Counted from the stretch's first letter, positions 35,283-43,772 are shown. The stretch: DNA of 51,265 nucleotides from Xanthomonas codiaei (GCF_002939785.1 NZ_MDEC01000034.1:1-51265), one strand, 5' to 3'. The notes: generated by a model not told the origin, from the sequence alone. Made by a program: numbers and translations.

Positions 35283-35783
35283 TCACCAGATGCGGCTGCT
35301 GGTATGAGCCGCCGCCTCGCCGGTCGGCAGGAACGCCAGGGCCTGGCCTTGCCGATCCTGCACAGTCCAGCCACTGCCGGCCGGGCTGGGCTGGAACGAC
35401 ACCATGTCGCCCACCCGAAACCCGGCTGCCGGGTCGTCCTGGCGCGCGGGCCAGCGCAGCGACAGGGTGGCGTCGGTCTGCTGCGGGTCCTGCAGCTGTA
35501 CCTCGCGTGTGCCCTCTGGCAAGGTCTGCACGGCTTGCACCCGCATGGGCGGCAGTGTGCCGGCGTGTGGTGGGCTGCTGGCTTCGCGCGCTGTCTGCAC
35601 TGCCATGGAGGCAGGGTAGAGCACAGAGGCCAGCGCCCCACCGACGACCAGCACTGGCGTGGACACCGCCAGGGCCGAATAGAATTCCGACTTCTCGCCG
35701 GGCGTGGTCATCTCACCAGCGTGCGCGCACGGTAGCGTCACAGCGACGAGCAACAGGCCTGCGGCCAACGCGGCACGGTTCAC
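35283..35783 (-). CDS. Small exported protein coupled to the DUF2145 gene
   Basis: The 166-residue product starts at a GTG (VNRAALAAGLLLVAVTLPCAHA), a good signal peptide. A second hydrophobic stretch follows (about 37-60, ALAVSTPVLVVGGALASVLYP), then a hydrophilic C-terminal half with beta-strand character (VGDMVSFQPSPAGSGWTVQD). I do not recognise the family. The GTG overlaps the stop of the upstream DUF2145 gene (GTGA), so the two are translationally coupled and may act together in the periplasm. Confidence 0.72.
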   Translation of the reverse strand: MNRAALAAGLLLVAVTLPCAHAGEMTTPGEKSEFYSALAVSTPVLVVGGALASVLYPASMAVQTAREASSPPHAGTLPPMRVQAVQTLPEGTREVQLQDPQQTDATLSLRWPARQDDPAAGFRVGDMVSFQPSPAGSGWTVQDRQGQALAFLPTGEAAAHTSSRIW

Positions 35784-36610
35784 GGCATTTCTCCAGCAGA
35801 GGTGACGGTGCGTGCAATCGACAGTTCCTTGTCCACTGCGTCGCGTTGATGCAGGAAGTCGAACACCGATTCGACGGTGACCACCGAGTAGTTGCCGGAA
35901 ACGCGCTCGCCGACAGGATGATCGGTGGTGGTGGCATTGGCGGCGACAAAACGTGCGCCCACGCGCTGCTTCAAATCCAAATGCAGGATGCTGGGGTGAT
36001 ACCGCGCCGCGTGCAGCCAGGCCTGCGCTGCGCGGCGATCGCTGATGACTGTCGTTGGTTGCGCATCGGCCGCCAGCGCCGCGGCCAGCACTTCCAGCAC
36101 CCACTGGTTGGAGTTCTGATAGTCGGTGGAGAAGGGGTAGGCGACCATGCTATAGCGGGGTTCATGCAGGCGATGGGCCAGCTCGCCGTTGCCGGCCAGC
36201 AAGGCATGCAGGCGTTGTTGCACGGCACGGGTCGGGACGCCCACGCGCAGATCGCTGGTCAACGCGCTTTCGCCGACGAAGTTGCTCAGGCCTTCGACAT
36301 AGAGCTGCGATGCATCGCTCTTGCAGCGGTTGAGCAGATGCCGCACGCGCCACAGACCATCGTCATCGCGCAACGCAAACGCCATGTGGCTATGTTTGAG
36401 CCCGTATCGGCTCAGATCCTGTCCGCCGCGCGCCAGCAGTACCACCTTGGCGTCGGGCAGAGCATCCAGCGCTTGCGCGGTGGAGGCGGCCATGTCGAAC
36501 ATTGCCGCGGTGGCATGCGGCGAGGGGTAGCGCGGCACGCACTGCGGCGTTGCTGCACTGGCGGCCCACGGCGCTGCGACCAGCAATACCAACCCGAACG
36601 CCCACCTCAT
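35780..36610 (-). CDS. DUF2145-family exported protein
   Basis: The 276-residue product starts MRWAFGLVLLVAAPWAASA, a clean signal peptide. The mature part has the DUF2145 look: ARGGQDLSRYGLKHSHMAFALRD, LLNRCKSDASQLYVEGLSNF and STDYQNSNQWVLEVLAAAL. It contains conserved-looking Cys, His and Asn residues reminiscent of a papain-like or NlpC-like fold, but no activity is established. An in-frame start at 36637 would extend it by nine residues and hide the signal peptide. It lies 70 nt downstream of the ELM1-like gene and overlaps the following small exported gene. Confidence 0.78.
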   Translation of the reverse strand: MRWAFGLVLLVAAPWAASAATPQCVPRYPSPHATAAMFDMAASTAQALDALPDAKVVLLARGGQDLSRYGLKHSHMAFALRDDDGLWRVRHLLNRCKSDASQLYVEGLSNFVGESALTSDLRVGVPTRAVQQRLHALLAGNGELAHRLHEPRYSMVAYPFSTDYQNSNQWVLEVLAAALAADAQPTTVISDRRAAQAWLHAARYHPSILHLDLKQRVGARFVAANATTTDHPVGERVSGNYSVVTVESVFDFLHQRDAVDKELSIARTVTSAGEMP

Positions 36611-36680
36611 CGTCGGTCTGCTCCTTGGCTTCTTCATCGACCAGCATCCTTGTGTCCGGCGCCATCGTCGGGCGCGTGGG

Positions 36681-37646
36681 TCAGGGCGACAGACGCGCAC
36701 GCACCTGCTCGGCGATGCGCGCGGTCTCGCGTACCGGGGGGATATCGGCTCCGGCGCCGAGAACTTCATCGGCGTCGTGCAGCCGCCGGCGGTCCCGCAG
36801 CGTGTGTAGGTAGGAGCCCACGCGCCCGTTTGCCAGGTCGCCGAATGCGGCGGCCACCGGCACGCGCGTGGCGCAGGCCTCGGAGAGCAGGTTGACCGAG
36901 TCGGCGGTGGCCACGATCGCATCGGCCCAGCCCAGCAGGCCGGCATACGGGTTGGGGCCATCGCGCTGGTCGCACCACAGCAGATGCGGCAGGCCGGCGC
37001 AGGCCGCGCGCAGCGGGGCGACGGCGTCGGCCGGCGTGCGGCGCGAGAGGGTGACCAGAAGGCTGCCGCCCAGTGCGCGCAGCTGCGCGCTCAAGCGGGC
37101 GCACAGCGCCGCCAGCGCCTCTGGCGTCCAGCTCACCTGCGCAGTGGGCCCGCCGATCAGCAGCGCCAGCCGCGGGCCGGGCAAGCCGCCCAGCGCGGGG
37201 AACATGGCGCGCCCGGCCGCCAGCCAGGCATCGTCCACCGGGTGCAGACTGCCGAGCAGGGTGAGTACGTTCTCGCCGCGCAGCGCATCGTGCTCGGGCA
37301 CCACCAGCAGGTCCCAGTGGCGCGGATCCAGGCGCGGATCCAGGATCTGCACGCTGCGGCTGCCACCGGCGCGCAGCAGCCGGGTGGCCAGCGCTGCCTG
37401 CCGCCCGCAGCCGATGGCGAGCGCGGGCGGCTGCTGCAGCTGCAGGGCAAACGCCGCGCCAAATGCCTGCTGCGCGCCGGGCAGCCGCCGCGGCGCCGCC
37501 CAGCGCCAGGGCGCCTTGGCCTGCAGGTGGATGGGCTGGAAGGCATCGGGGTGCAACGCACGCGCCAGCGCCTCGGCCTGGCGCGCATTGCCGGCGCGGC
37601 CGTCGCTCAGCGCCCAGGTCAGCCCCCATCGTTTCAGATCCGACAT
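36681..37646 (-). CDS. ELM1 / DUF1022-family protein
   Basis: The 321-residue product (MSDLKRWGLTWALSDGRAGNARQAEALARAL) belongs to the mitochondrial-fission-ELM1/DUF1022 family, whose fold resembles glycosyltransferases. Motifs include CGRQAAL, VPEHDAL, LIGGPTAQVSW and IVATADSVNLLSEA. The biochemical role in bacteria is not known; involvement with nucleotide-sugar-like ligands is inferred from the fold. It is the first gene of a minus-strand group with the DUF2145 gene and the small exported gene. Confidence 0.85.
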   Translation of the reverse strand: MSDLKRWGLTWALSDGRAGNARQAEALARALHPDAFQPIHLQAKAPWRWAAPRRLPGAQQAFGAAFALQLQQPPALAIGCGRQAALATRLLRAGGSRSVQILDPRLDPRHWDLLVVPEHDALRGENVLTLLGSLHPVDDAWLAAGRAMFPALGGLPGPRLALLIGGPTAQVSWTPEALAALCARLSAQLRALGGSLLVTLSRRTPADAVAPLRAACAGLPHLLWCDQRDGPNPYAGLLGWADAIVATADSVNLLSEACATRVPVAAAFGDLANGRVGSYLHTLRDRRRLHDADEVLGAGADIPPVRETARIAEQVRARLSP

Positions 37647-37763
37647 AGATTTGTTTCAGATTGAACGCGTGTGGCGGCAATCGCGCCACTCTACACTGCG
37701 GGTCTTCACACTGGCGCCGACGCCGCAGCCTACCGTTGCGCCATCCCTTCTTCTGGAGTGCTC

Positions 37764-38354
37764 ATGTCCGACTCGCTCAACGCCGCCGCACTGGATCAGC
37801 TGTTCCGCACCGCCCGCACGCAGAACGCGTTTGCCGATACGCCGGTCAGCCAGGACCTGCTGCGCGAGCTCTATGAGCTGGTCAAGTGGGGCCCCACCGC
37901 GGCCAATAGCGGGCCGGCGCGCTTCGTGTTCGTGACCAGCGCCGAAGGCAAGGCCAAGCTGAAACCGGCGCTGTCCGAAGGCAACGCCGCCAAGACCCTG
38001 GCCGCGCCGGTGACGGTGATCGTGGCGCACGACGAAGACTTCCACGAGAAGCTGCCGTACCTGTTCCCGCATGTCGACGCCAAGAGCTGGTTCGACGGCC
38101 CGCGCGAAGGGCGCGCCGAATCGGCGTTCCGCAACGGCTCGTTGCAGGGCGCCTACCTGATCCTGGCTGCACGCGCGCTGGGCCTGGATGCCGGCCCGAT
38201 GTCCGGCTTCGACAATGCCAAGGTGGACGCGGCGTTCTTCGCCGGCACGCCGATCAAGTCCAACTTCCTGATCAACCTCGGCTACGGCGACCCGGCCGGG
38301 CTGTTCCCGCGCTCGCCGCGCCTGAGCTTCGATGAGGCGGCGCGCTTTGAGTGA
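37764..38354 (+). CDS. rutE: RutE-like FMN nitroreductase (malonic semialdehyde reductase family)
   Basis: The 196-residue product is close to E. coli RutE along its length: [17 protein letters not shown], the [13 protein letters not shown] segment, [43 protein letters not shown] and [10 protein letters not shown]. RutE reduces malonic semialdehyde to 3-hydroxypropionate in pyrimidine catabolism. No other rut gene is nearby, so the physiological substrate here may differ. The ATG at 37764 has GGAG upstream; the longer frame from 37671 is not needed. Confidence 0.88.
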   Translation: MSDSLNAAALDQLFRTARTQNAFADTPVSQDLLRELYELVKWGPTAANSGPARFVFVTSAEGKAKLKPALSEGNAAKTLAAPVTVIVAHDEDFHEKLPYLFPHVDAKSWFDGPREGRAESAFRNGSLQGAYLILAARALGLDAGPMSGFDNAKVDAAFFAGTPIKSNFLINLGYGDPAGLFPRSPRLSFDEAARFE

Positions 38355-38707
38355 CCGATGGCAGTGCGCCGCGCGTGATGCATCCGGGCTGACATCAACG
38401 CTGCGGCGCGTCTTCCCGGAAGTGAATGAGCGTCGCCATGGGAGCCGCCCGGTGTCGTTCGCGATGTGTGTTGCTGCATGGTCTTATGTCGTCGATGACG
38501 CGATTGCGCTCACCCACAGATGAGCGCGGTCGATGCCCGGAGGCGGGGATGTCGCCTCCACTGCGTGTTCTGGGCCTGCCGTCCTTCGCCGTCTGCTCAC
38601 TGCCGTGCAAGATAGGTGTGCCGTTTCCAGTTTCCTGCAGTCCTCGTCCGTCTGCGTTTTGTCCCATCCGCGTTGATCCAACGCGTCTCTCATCACATGG
38701 AGTTCCA
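38355..38707. other. Intergenic region between the rutE-like and yceI-like genes
   Basis: This 353-nt stretch is GC-poorer than the genes beside it and encodes no recognisable protein on either strand. It should carry the promoter of the yceI-like gene. Confidence 0.4.
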
Positions 38708-39439
38708 ATGAAGACCACCCACAAGCTGTTGCTGCCGCTCGCCCTGACCCTGGCCATTGCCGCCTGCTCCAAGCCGGCCGACAACGCCGCCACCCCGGCT
38801 GCAGAAACCCCGGCCGCCACCGCGCCGGCCGAGACCGCCGCAGCGCCGGCACCGGCCGCTGCCGAGTCGACAGCCTCGACCGCCCCGGCCGTGCAGGTTG
38901 CCTCCGGCACCTACACCCTGGACCCGACCCATACCGACGTGATCGCGCAGTGGAGCCACTTCGGCTTCTCCAATCCCAGCGCGCACTTCGGCAATGTCGA
39001 CGGCACCCTGGTGTACGACGCCGCCGACGTGACCAAGTCCACCGTGCAGGTCACCCTGCCGCTGTCGGGCTTGAACAGCTTCACCGCCAAGTTCGACGAG
39101 CACCTGAAGAGCGGCGACTTCTTCGACGCGGCCAAGTTCCCGAGCGCCACCTTCAAGAGCACCAAGGTCGAAGCGGCCGGCAACAACAAGCTGACCGTCA
39201 CCGGCGATCTGACCATCAAGGATCAGACCAAGCCGGTGGTGCTGGACGTGACCCTCAACGGTGCCGGCGAGCACCCGATGAAGAAAGTGCCGGCGGCCGG
39301 CTTCGACGCCACCACCACGATCAAGCGCAGCGACTTCGGCGTGGGCCAGTACGCTCCGAACGTCAGCGACGAGGTCAAGATCCGCATCACCACCGAAGCC
39401 CTGCAGGCCAAGGCGGGTGAGGCGGCTGCGGCGAAGTAA
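38708..39439 (+). CDS. YceI-like periplasmic lipoprotein
   Basis: The 243-residue product has a lipoprotein signal (MKTTHKLLLPLALTLAIAAC, lipobox with Cys20). A Pro/Ala/Glu/Thr-rich linker of about 45 residues follows, then a YceI lipocalin-like domain: YTLDPTHTDVIAQWSHFGFSN, the LKSGDFFDAAKFPSATFKST segment, and VTGDLTIKDQTKPVVLDVTL. YceI-type barrels bind polyisoprenoids; the ligand here is not known. The long linker would let the barrel reach away from the membrane. Confidence 0.93.
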   Translation: MKTTHKLLLPLALTLAIAACSKPADNAATPAAETPAATAPAETAAAPAPAAAESTASTAPAVQVASGTYTLDPTHTDVIAQWSHFGFSNPSAHFGNVDGTLVYDAADVTKSTVQVTLPLSGLNSFTAKFDEHLKSGDFFDAAKFPSATFKSTKVEAAGNNKLTVTGDLTIKDQTKPVVLDVTLNGAGEHPMKKVPAAGFDATTTIKRSDFGVGQYAPNVSDEVKIRITTEALQAKAGEAAAAK

Positions 39440-39503
39440 GCGCCGGCTGCCGACATGCCGGCGCGAGCGATCGCGCCGGTGCGTCAATGCAATGCGTCAA
39501 TGC

Positions 39504-39529
39504 AAAAGCCCGCCGATTGGCGGGCTTTT
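39504..39529 (+). terminator. Terminator of the yceI-like gene
   Basis: AAAAGCCCGCC (39504-39514) pairs with GGCGGGCTTTT (39519-39529) around a GATT loop, with T-rich sequence after it. It lies 65 nt past the stop. Confidence 0.92.
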
Positions 39530-39572
39530 GTTTGCGTGCGCAAAACGCTCCGTCACTTCTGGACGCTGCTGC

Positions 39573-39667
39573 GTAGGAGCGGCCCTGGCCGCGAACGCGT
39601 TACCGACAGATTCGCCGACGCAGGCGGCCGTATCGGCAAAGCCCATCGCGCCCGGGTGCGTTCCTAC
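39573..39667. repeat. GTAG-headed REP pair, unit 1
   Basis: A REP starting GTAGGAGCGGCCCTGGCC (39573-39594, with an internal GCGGCC/GGCCGC hairpin) faces an inverted REP ending GTTCCTAC (39646-39667). Such BIME-like pairs with a GTAG head are typical of Xanthomonadaceae and Pseudomonas. Confidence 0.85.
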
Positions 39668-39711
39668 GCGGGGAGGCGGCACGCGATGATGCGGTGAGCA
39701 CGCGAGCCTGT

Positions 39712-39807
39712 GTAGGAGCGGCCCTGGCCGCGAGCGCGTTATCGACAGGCTCACCGACGCAGGCGGCTGTCCTCGGCAATGCCCTTCGCGCCCGGGTTCG
39801 CTCCTAC
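39712..39807. repeat. GTAG-headed REP pair, unit 2
   Basis: A near-identical copy of the preceding unit, offset by exactly 139 bp, including the spacer GAGGCGGCACGCGA. The two units form a short tandem array downstream of the ferric-reductase gene (which ends at 39850 on the other strand). Confidence 0.85.
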
Positions 39808-39849
39808 GCGCGGAGGCGGCACGCGAAGATGCAATGAGCACGCAAGCCA

Positions 39850-40638
39850 TTACTCCGCTGCCGGGTTCGCCTTCCAGTACCCCTTCGCGCGCACCCATTC
39901 CTTGTCCACGCCCAGATGCTCTTCGATGAACATGCGCATGGCACGCGCGCGCATCGATTCGGTGCCGATCCAGTAGAACGTATCGCCATCGTGCGGCTCG
40001 TAATCGCGCAGGCTGTCTTCCAGCAGCGTGCTGCTGGCCGCATCGAAGCCGTTGCGCTCCAGCCAGTACACATCTACGTCGGCGGCGCTCGGCAGCTCCT
40101 GGCGCTCGCTGGCGTCGGCCACTTCGATAAAGACTTCGGCATGCATGTCCGCCGGCATCGCTTCCAGCCAGCGGCCGATCGCCGGCAGCGCGGTTTCATC
40201 GCCGATCAGGACGTAGTGATCGAAATCGTCGGCCACCAGAAACGAGCCGCGTGGCCCGCCGATGCACAGCGTATCGCCCGGCTGCGCTTGTGCGGCCCAG
40301 CTGGAGGCCACGCCGTCGCCATGCAGCACGAAGTCGATGCTGAGTTCCCCGGTTTGCGGATCGAACAGGCGCGGCGTGTAGTCGCGGCCGGGCGAGGGAA
40401 GGGCGCCTGCGTCGTAGCGCGGGCCGTCGGCAGTCATCGTCGGCAGGACGAAGGCGCCGTCGGCATTGGGGAAGAACAGCTTGACGTGATCGTCCGGGGC
40501 CTCGCTCTGGAAACCGGCCAGTTCGCTGCCGCCGAACACGATGCGGCGCATCTGCGGGGTGATGGCCTCGCAGCGCACCACTTGCACGGTACGCAGGCGC
40601 GAGTCGCGACGCAGTTGGGTGTTGGTATGTGTTGCCAT
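39850..40638 (-). CDS. Siderophore-interacting FAD-dependent ferric reductase
   Basis: The 262-residue product is of the SIP/ViuB/YqjH family that reduces ferric siderophores in the cytoplasm. Motifs are RRIVFGGSELAGF, the flavin-binding RDYTPRLFD (R-x-Y-T/S), PGDTLCIGGPRGSF, YVLIGDETALPAIGRWLEAMP and the C-terminal AKGYWKANPAAE. The start MATHTNTQLRRD was chosen because the longer frame runs into the repeat-like intergenic region. The upstream gene on the same strand encodes a PadR regulator, as in the E. coli yqjI-yqjH pair (divergent there). Confidence 0.92.
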   Translation of the reverse strand: MATHTNTQLRRDSRLRTVQVVRCEAITPQMRRIVFGGSELAGFQSEAPDDHVKLFFPNADGAFVLPTMTADGPRYDAGALPSPGRDYTPRLFDPQTGELSIDFVLHGDGVASSWAAQAQPGDTLCIGGPRGSFLVADDFDHYVLIGDETALPAIGRWLEAMPADMHAEVFIEVADASERQELPSAADVDVYWLERNGFDAASSTLLEDSLRDYEPHDGDTFYWIGTESMRARAMRMFIEEHLGVDKEWVRAKGYWKANPAAE

Positions 40639-40659
40639 GAAGTGCGATTCCTGTGGGTA

Positions 40660-40675
40660 CCGTGTCGCGATACGG
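40660..40675. promoter_or_regulatory. Dyad upstream of the ferric-reductase gene
   Basis: CCGTGTCGCGATACGG is a near-perfect palindrome 21 nt before the start codon, with a core (TGTCGCGATA) loosely like the PadR-gene operators. It is a candidate operator only. Confidence 0.35.
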
Positions 40676-41037
40676 CGTTGGGGAGTTGTGGGTGAAGCGC
40701 GATGACGGATCGAAATCCGAGGCGTAACAGGTGCAGCAGCCGAGGCAGTGCCCATCCCTTCTCCTCTCCGGACATTGCCCTCCTTCATGGGGGAGCAGGT
40801 GCCGCGCAGCGGCGAATGAGGGTACGCGCGACGCCTCATGCGGTTGGAGCGATGCAGAAGCGTCGCGTGATACCTCCACTCCAGTGATTTGTTGCTGGCT
40901 GCGCTATCGCTTGCGGCAATCACTTCGCACCGGAGCGCGTCCTGCGCGCCTCCCATGCCAGGGGGGGGCCACAGCAGCAGCCGACCGCATCCCGGACCAG
41001 CGCAAGCTGGAAAGACATCAGCGGCAAACACACGCAC
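40676..41037. repeat. Spacer with a degenerate Xanthomonas hairpin repeat
   Basis: At about 40751-40826 the sequence (CCCTTCTCCTCTCC ... GGGGGAGCAGGTGCCGCGCAG ... GAATGAGGG) resembles the CTTCTCCC-CGGGAGAAGG-TGCCCGAAGG repeats found at 47313-47620. The remainder of this gap has no supported gene. Confidence 0.5.
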
Positions 41038-41571
41038 TCACTCATCGTCCTGCCCCATGGCGTCGGCGGCGGCATTGAGCAGGGTGGCGATGCGTGCGGT
41101 TTCGGCGTCGCTCCACTGCCCGTGCCGTGCGAACAGGCCGTGCTTGATGCGGTGGATCGCCTCGCGGATCGGGGCAGGTGTCTGTGCCTTGATCAACGCA
41201 CGCGCACGTTGCTGGCTGCGCGCCAGCGCCGCGTCCAGCGCATCGCGGTGCTCGCTGGCGTAGCGGCGCCCTGCCGCGCTGAGGTGGTGGCGTTTGCGGC
41301 CCTGCTGCAGATCCGCCTGCACCAGGCCATCGGTTTCCAGCTGCGCCAGTGCCGGATAGATCGCACCGGCGCTGGGCGCGTACAGGCCTTTGAACAACGC
41401 GCCGATCTGTTGCATCAACTCGTAGCCGTGGCGTGGCTGTTGTTCGATCAGTGCCAGCAGCAGCAGACGCAGATCGCCATGCTCCAGCGGGCGCACCCGG
41501 CCGTTGTCGCGCTCAGGTGCGCGGCTGGCAAACGGGTCCAGCTCGGGTGGGCCATGACGACGGGAGCGCAT
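41038..41571 (-). CDS. PadR-family repressor (NfeR/YqjI-like)
   Basis: The 177-residue product has a PadR winged helix from about residue 30 (HGDLRLLLLALIEQQPRHGYELMQQI, GAIYPALAQLETDGLV, HHLSAAGRRY) and a C-terminal helical dimerisation part. It resembles E. coli YqjI (NfeR), the iron/nickel-sensing repressor of yqjH, but lacks YqjI's long His/Cys-rich N-terminal extension; the first 30 residues here are Arg/Pro-rich. Two palindromes centred at 41583 and 41607 lie immediately upstream of its start. It is followed on the same strand, after 399 nt, by the ferric-reductase gene. Confidence 0.9.
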   Translation of the reverse strand: MRSRRHGPPELDPFASRAPERDNGRVRPLEHGDLRLLLLALIEQQPRHGYELMQQIGALFKGLYAPSAGAIYPALAQLETDGLVQADLQQGRKRHHLSAAGRRYASEHRDALDAALARSQQRARALIKAQTPAPIREAIHRIKHGLFARHGQWSDAETARIATLLNAAADAMGQDDE

Positions 41572-41576
41572 CTATT

Positions 41577-41614
41577 TTCGATATATCGAATCCTGCGAAA
41601 AACGATATATCGAA
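41577..41614. promoter_or_regulatory. Paired operators of the PadR regulator
   Basis: TTCGATATATCGAA (41577-41590) is a perfect 14-bp palindrome. CGATATATCG (41603-41612) repeats its core 24 bp away, close to two and a quarter helical turns. The first ends 6 nt from the padR start codon, so binding would block padR transcription. The sites are strikingly AT-rich here. Confidence 0.8.
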
Positions 41615-41712
41615 CTTGAGGGCATCGCAAGCGCCCGGCTGTCGCCTCGCTGACCGGCCGACGTCACCGCCCACCCCTATGCTGCAATGCGACTAGACAC
41701 CTCGAGTCGTCA

Positions 41713-41730
41713 TAATTACGATGTAATTAC
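41713..41730. promoter_or_regulatory. Candidate operator/promoter of the mdc operon
   Basis: TAATTAC occurs at 41713-41719 and 41724-41730, an 11-bp (one-turn) direct repeat; GTAATTAC (41723-41730) is itself palindromic. It lies 37 nt before mdcA, in the only AT-rich part of the padR-mdcA gap. The GntR-type regulator at the end of the operon could bind here. Confidence 0.45.
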
Positions 41731-41766
41731 TTCGACATTACGGGCCTGGCCCGGTGAGGCGATGCG

Positions 41767-43413
41767 ATGAGTCGACAGTGGGACACCCAGGCCGAAAGCC
41801 GCCGCCAGCGCCTGCAGCGTGCCGCCGCGCTCGCGCCCCACGGGCGGGTGGTGGCCGCCGACGATGTGGTGGCGCTGCTGGAGGCGGTGATCGAACCCGG
41901 CGACCGGGTGTGCCTGGAGGGCAACAACCAGAAGCAGGCCGATTTCCTGGCGCGCTGCCTGACCGAGGTCGACCCATCGCGTGTGCACGACCTGCACATG
42001 GTGCAGTCGGTGCTGTCGCTGGCCGCGCATCTGGATGTGTTCGAGCGCGGCATCGCCAAGCGGCTGGACTTCTCCTTTTCCGGCCCGCAGGCCGCGCGCC
42101 TGGCCGGGCTGGTGAGCGAGGGGCGTATCGAGATCGGCGCCATCCATACCTACCTGGAATTGTTTGGCCGCTATTTCATCGACCTCACCCCGCGCATCGC
42201 GCTGGTCACCGCGCAGGCGGCCGACCGCCACGGCAATCTCTATACCGGCCCCAACACCGAAGACACGCCGGTGATCGTGGAAGCCACGGCGTTCAAGGGC
42301 GGCATCGTGATTGCGCAGGTCAACGAGATTCTCGACACCTTGCCGCGCGTGGACATCCCGGCCGACTGGGTGGACTTCGTCACCCAGGCGCCCAGGCCCA
42401 ATTACATCGAACCGCTGTTCACCCGCGACCCGGCGCAGATCTCCGAGATCCAGGTGCTGATGGCGATGATGGCCATCAAGGGCATCTACGCCGAGTACGG
42501 CGTGGAGCGGCTCAATCACGGCATCGGCTTCGATACCGCCGCGATCGAACTGCTGCTGCCCACCTATGCCGAATCGCTGGGGCTGAAAGGCAAGATCTGC
42601 CGGCACTGGGCGCTCAATCCACATCCGGCGCTGATTCCGGCGATCGAATCGGGCTTCGTCGAATCGGTGCACTCGTTCGGCTCGGAGCTGGGTATGGAGG
42701 CGTATATCGCCGCACGCCCGGATGTGTTTTTCGCCGGTGCCGACGGCAGCATGCGTTCCAACCGCGCGCTGTCGCAGACCGCCGGCCTGTATGCCTGCGA
42801 CATGTTCATCGGCTCCACCCTGCAGATCGATCTGCAGGGCAATAGTTCCACCGCCACGCGCGACCGCATTGCAGGCTTCGGTGGTGCGCCAAACATGGGG
42901 TCGGACGCACGCGGTCGCCGGCATGCCAGCGCTGCCTGGCTCAAGGCCGGGCGCGAGGCGGCACGCCCGGGCGAGATGCCGCGCGGGCGCAAGCTGGTGG
43001 TGCAGATGGTGGAAACCTTCCGCGAGCACATGGCGCCGGCCTTCGTCGATACCCTCGATGCCTGGGAACTGGCCGAGCGCGCCAACCTGCCGCTGCCGCC
43101 GGTGATGATCTACGGCGACGACGTCAGCCATGTGCTGACCGAAGAAGGCATCGCCAACCTGTTGCTGTGCCGCACGCCGGAAGAACGCGAACAGGCGATC
43201 CGCGGCGTGTCCGGCTACACCGCGGTAGGCCTGGCGCGCGACAAACGCATGGTGGAAAACCTGCGCGACCGCGGCGTGATCAAGCGCCCGGACGACCTGG
43301 GCATACGCCCGCGCGATGCCACCCGCGACCTGCTTGCCGCGCGCACGGTCAAGGATCTGGTGCGCTGGTCCGGTGGGCTGTACGACCCGCCGAAACGTTT
43401 TCGCAACTGGTAG
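41767..43413 (+). CDS. mdcA: Malonate decarboxylase alpha subunit (acetyl-S-ACP:malonate ACP transferase)
   Basis: MdcA transfers the carrier thiol from acetyl to malonyl, giving malonyl-S-ACP and acetate. The 548-residue product (MSRQWDTQAESRRQRLQRAA) shows the family features EGNNQKQADFLARCL, DLHMVQSVLSLAAHLDVFE, GPNTEDTPVIVEATAFKGG and GFGGAPNMGSDARGRRH. The length is standard. GTGAGG lies upstream of the ATG. It is the first gene of the mdc operon and ends 9 nt before mdcC. Confidence 0.97.
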   Translation: MSRQWDTQAESRRQRLQRAAALAPHGRVVAADDVVALLEAVIEPGDRVCLEGNNQKQADFLARCLTEVDPSRVHDLHMVQSVLSLAAHLDVFERGIAKRLDFSFSGPQAARLAGLVSEGRIEIGAIHTYLELFGRYFIDLTPRIALVTAQAADRHGNLYTGPNTEDTPVIVEATAFKGGIVIAQVNEILDTLPRVDIPADWVDFVTQAPRPNYIEPLFTRDPAQISEIQVLMAMMAIKGIYAEYGVERLNHGIGFDTAAIELLLPTYAESLGLKGKICRHWALNPHPALIPAIESGFVESVHSFGSELGMEAYIAARPDVFFAGADGSMRSNRALSQTAGLYACDMFIGSTLQIDLQGNSSTATRDRIAGFGGAPNMGSDARGRRHASAAWLKAGREAARPGEMPRGRKLVVQMVETFREHMAPAFVDTLDAWELAERANLPLPPVMIYGDDVSHVLTEEGIANLLLCRTPEEREQAIRGVSGYTAVGLARDKRMVENLRDRGVIKRPDDLGIRPRDATRDLLAARTVKDLVRWSGGLYDPPKRFRNW

Positions 43414-43422
43414 GGGCAGAGC

Positions 43423-43740
43423 ATGGAAACCCTTCGCTATCGTTTTGACGGCCAGCGCAGTGCGGGCACCGGTCTGGAGCATGCGCTGGTGGGCGTGGTC
43501 GCCTCCGGCAACCTGGAAGTGCTGGTGGAGCGCGTGCCGCTGGATGGCGCGATGGAGATCGAGATCCTCACCGCCGCGCGTGGCTTCGGCACGATCTGGC
43601 AGGCGGTGCTGGACGATTTCGCCGCACGCCACCCGCTGCGCGATGTGCGCATCAGTATCAACGACGTCGGTGCCACCCCGGCAGTGGTGAGCCTGCGCCT
43701 GGACCAGGCCATCGATGTGCTGCAGGGAGCTGCCGCATGA
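43423..43740 (+). CDS. mdcC: Malonate decarboxylase acyl carrier protein (delta subunit)
   Basis: This 105-residue carrier holds the 2'-(5''-phosphoribosyl)-3'-dephospho-CoA prosthetic group. Ser28 in VVASGNLEV is the predicted attachment site, matching the family SG-N/D-LEV motif. C-terminal motifs DVRISINDVGATPAVVSLRL fit the family. A REP-type palindrome (43773-43840) separates it from mdcD, whereas the other enzyme genes from mdcD to mdcB are nearly overlapping. Confidence 0.96.
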   Translation: METLRYRFDGQRSAGTGLEHALVGVVASGNLEVLVERVPLDGAMEIEILTAARGFGTIWQAVLDDFAARHPLRDVRISINDVGATPAVVSLRLDQAIDVLQGAAA

Positions 43741-43772
43741 GCCAGCACCCTCCAGCACACCCCACGCATCGC

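Noticed and set aside
41740..41754. CGGGCCTGGCCCG palindrome before mdcA as a terminator or operator
   Set aside because: Too little loop (one base) and no U tract; common by chance at this GC content.
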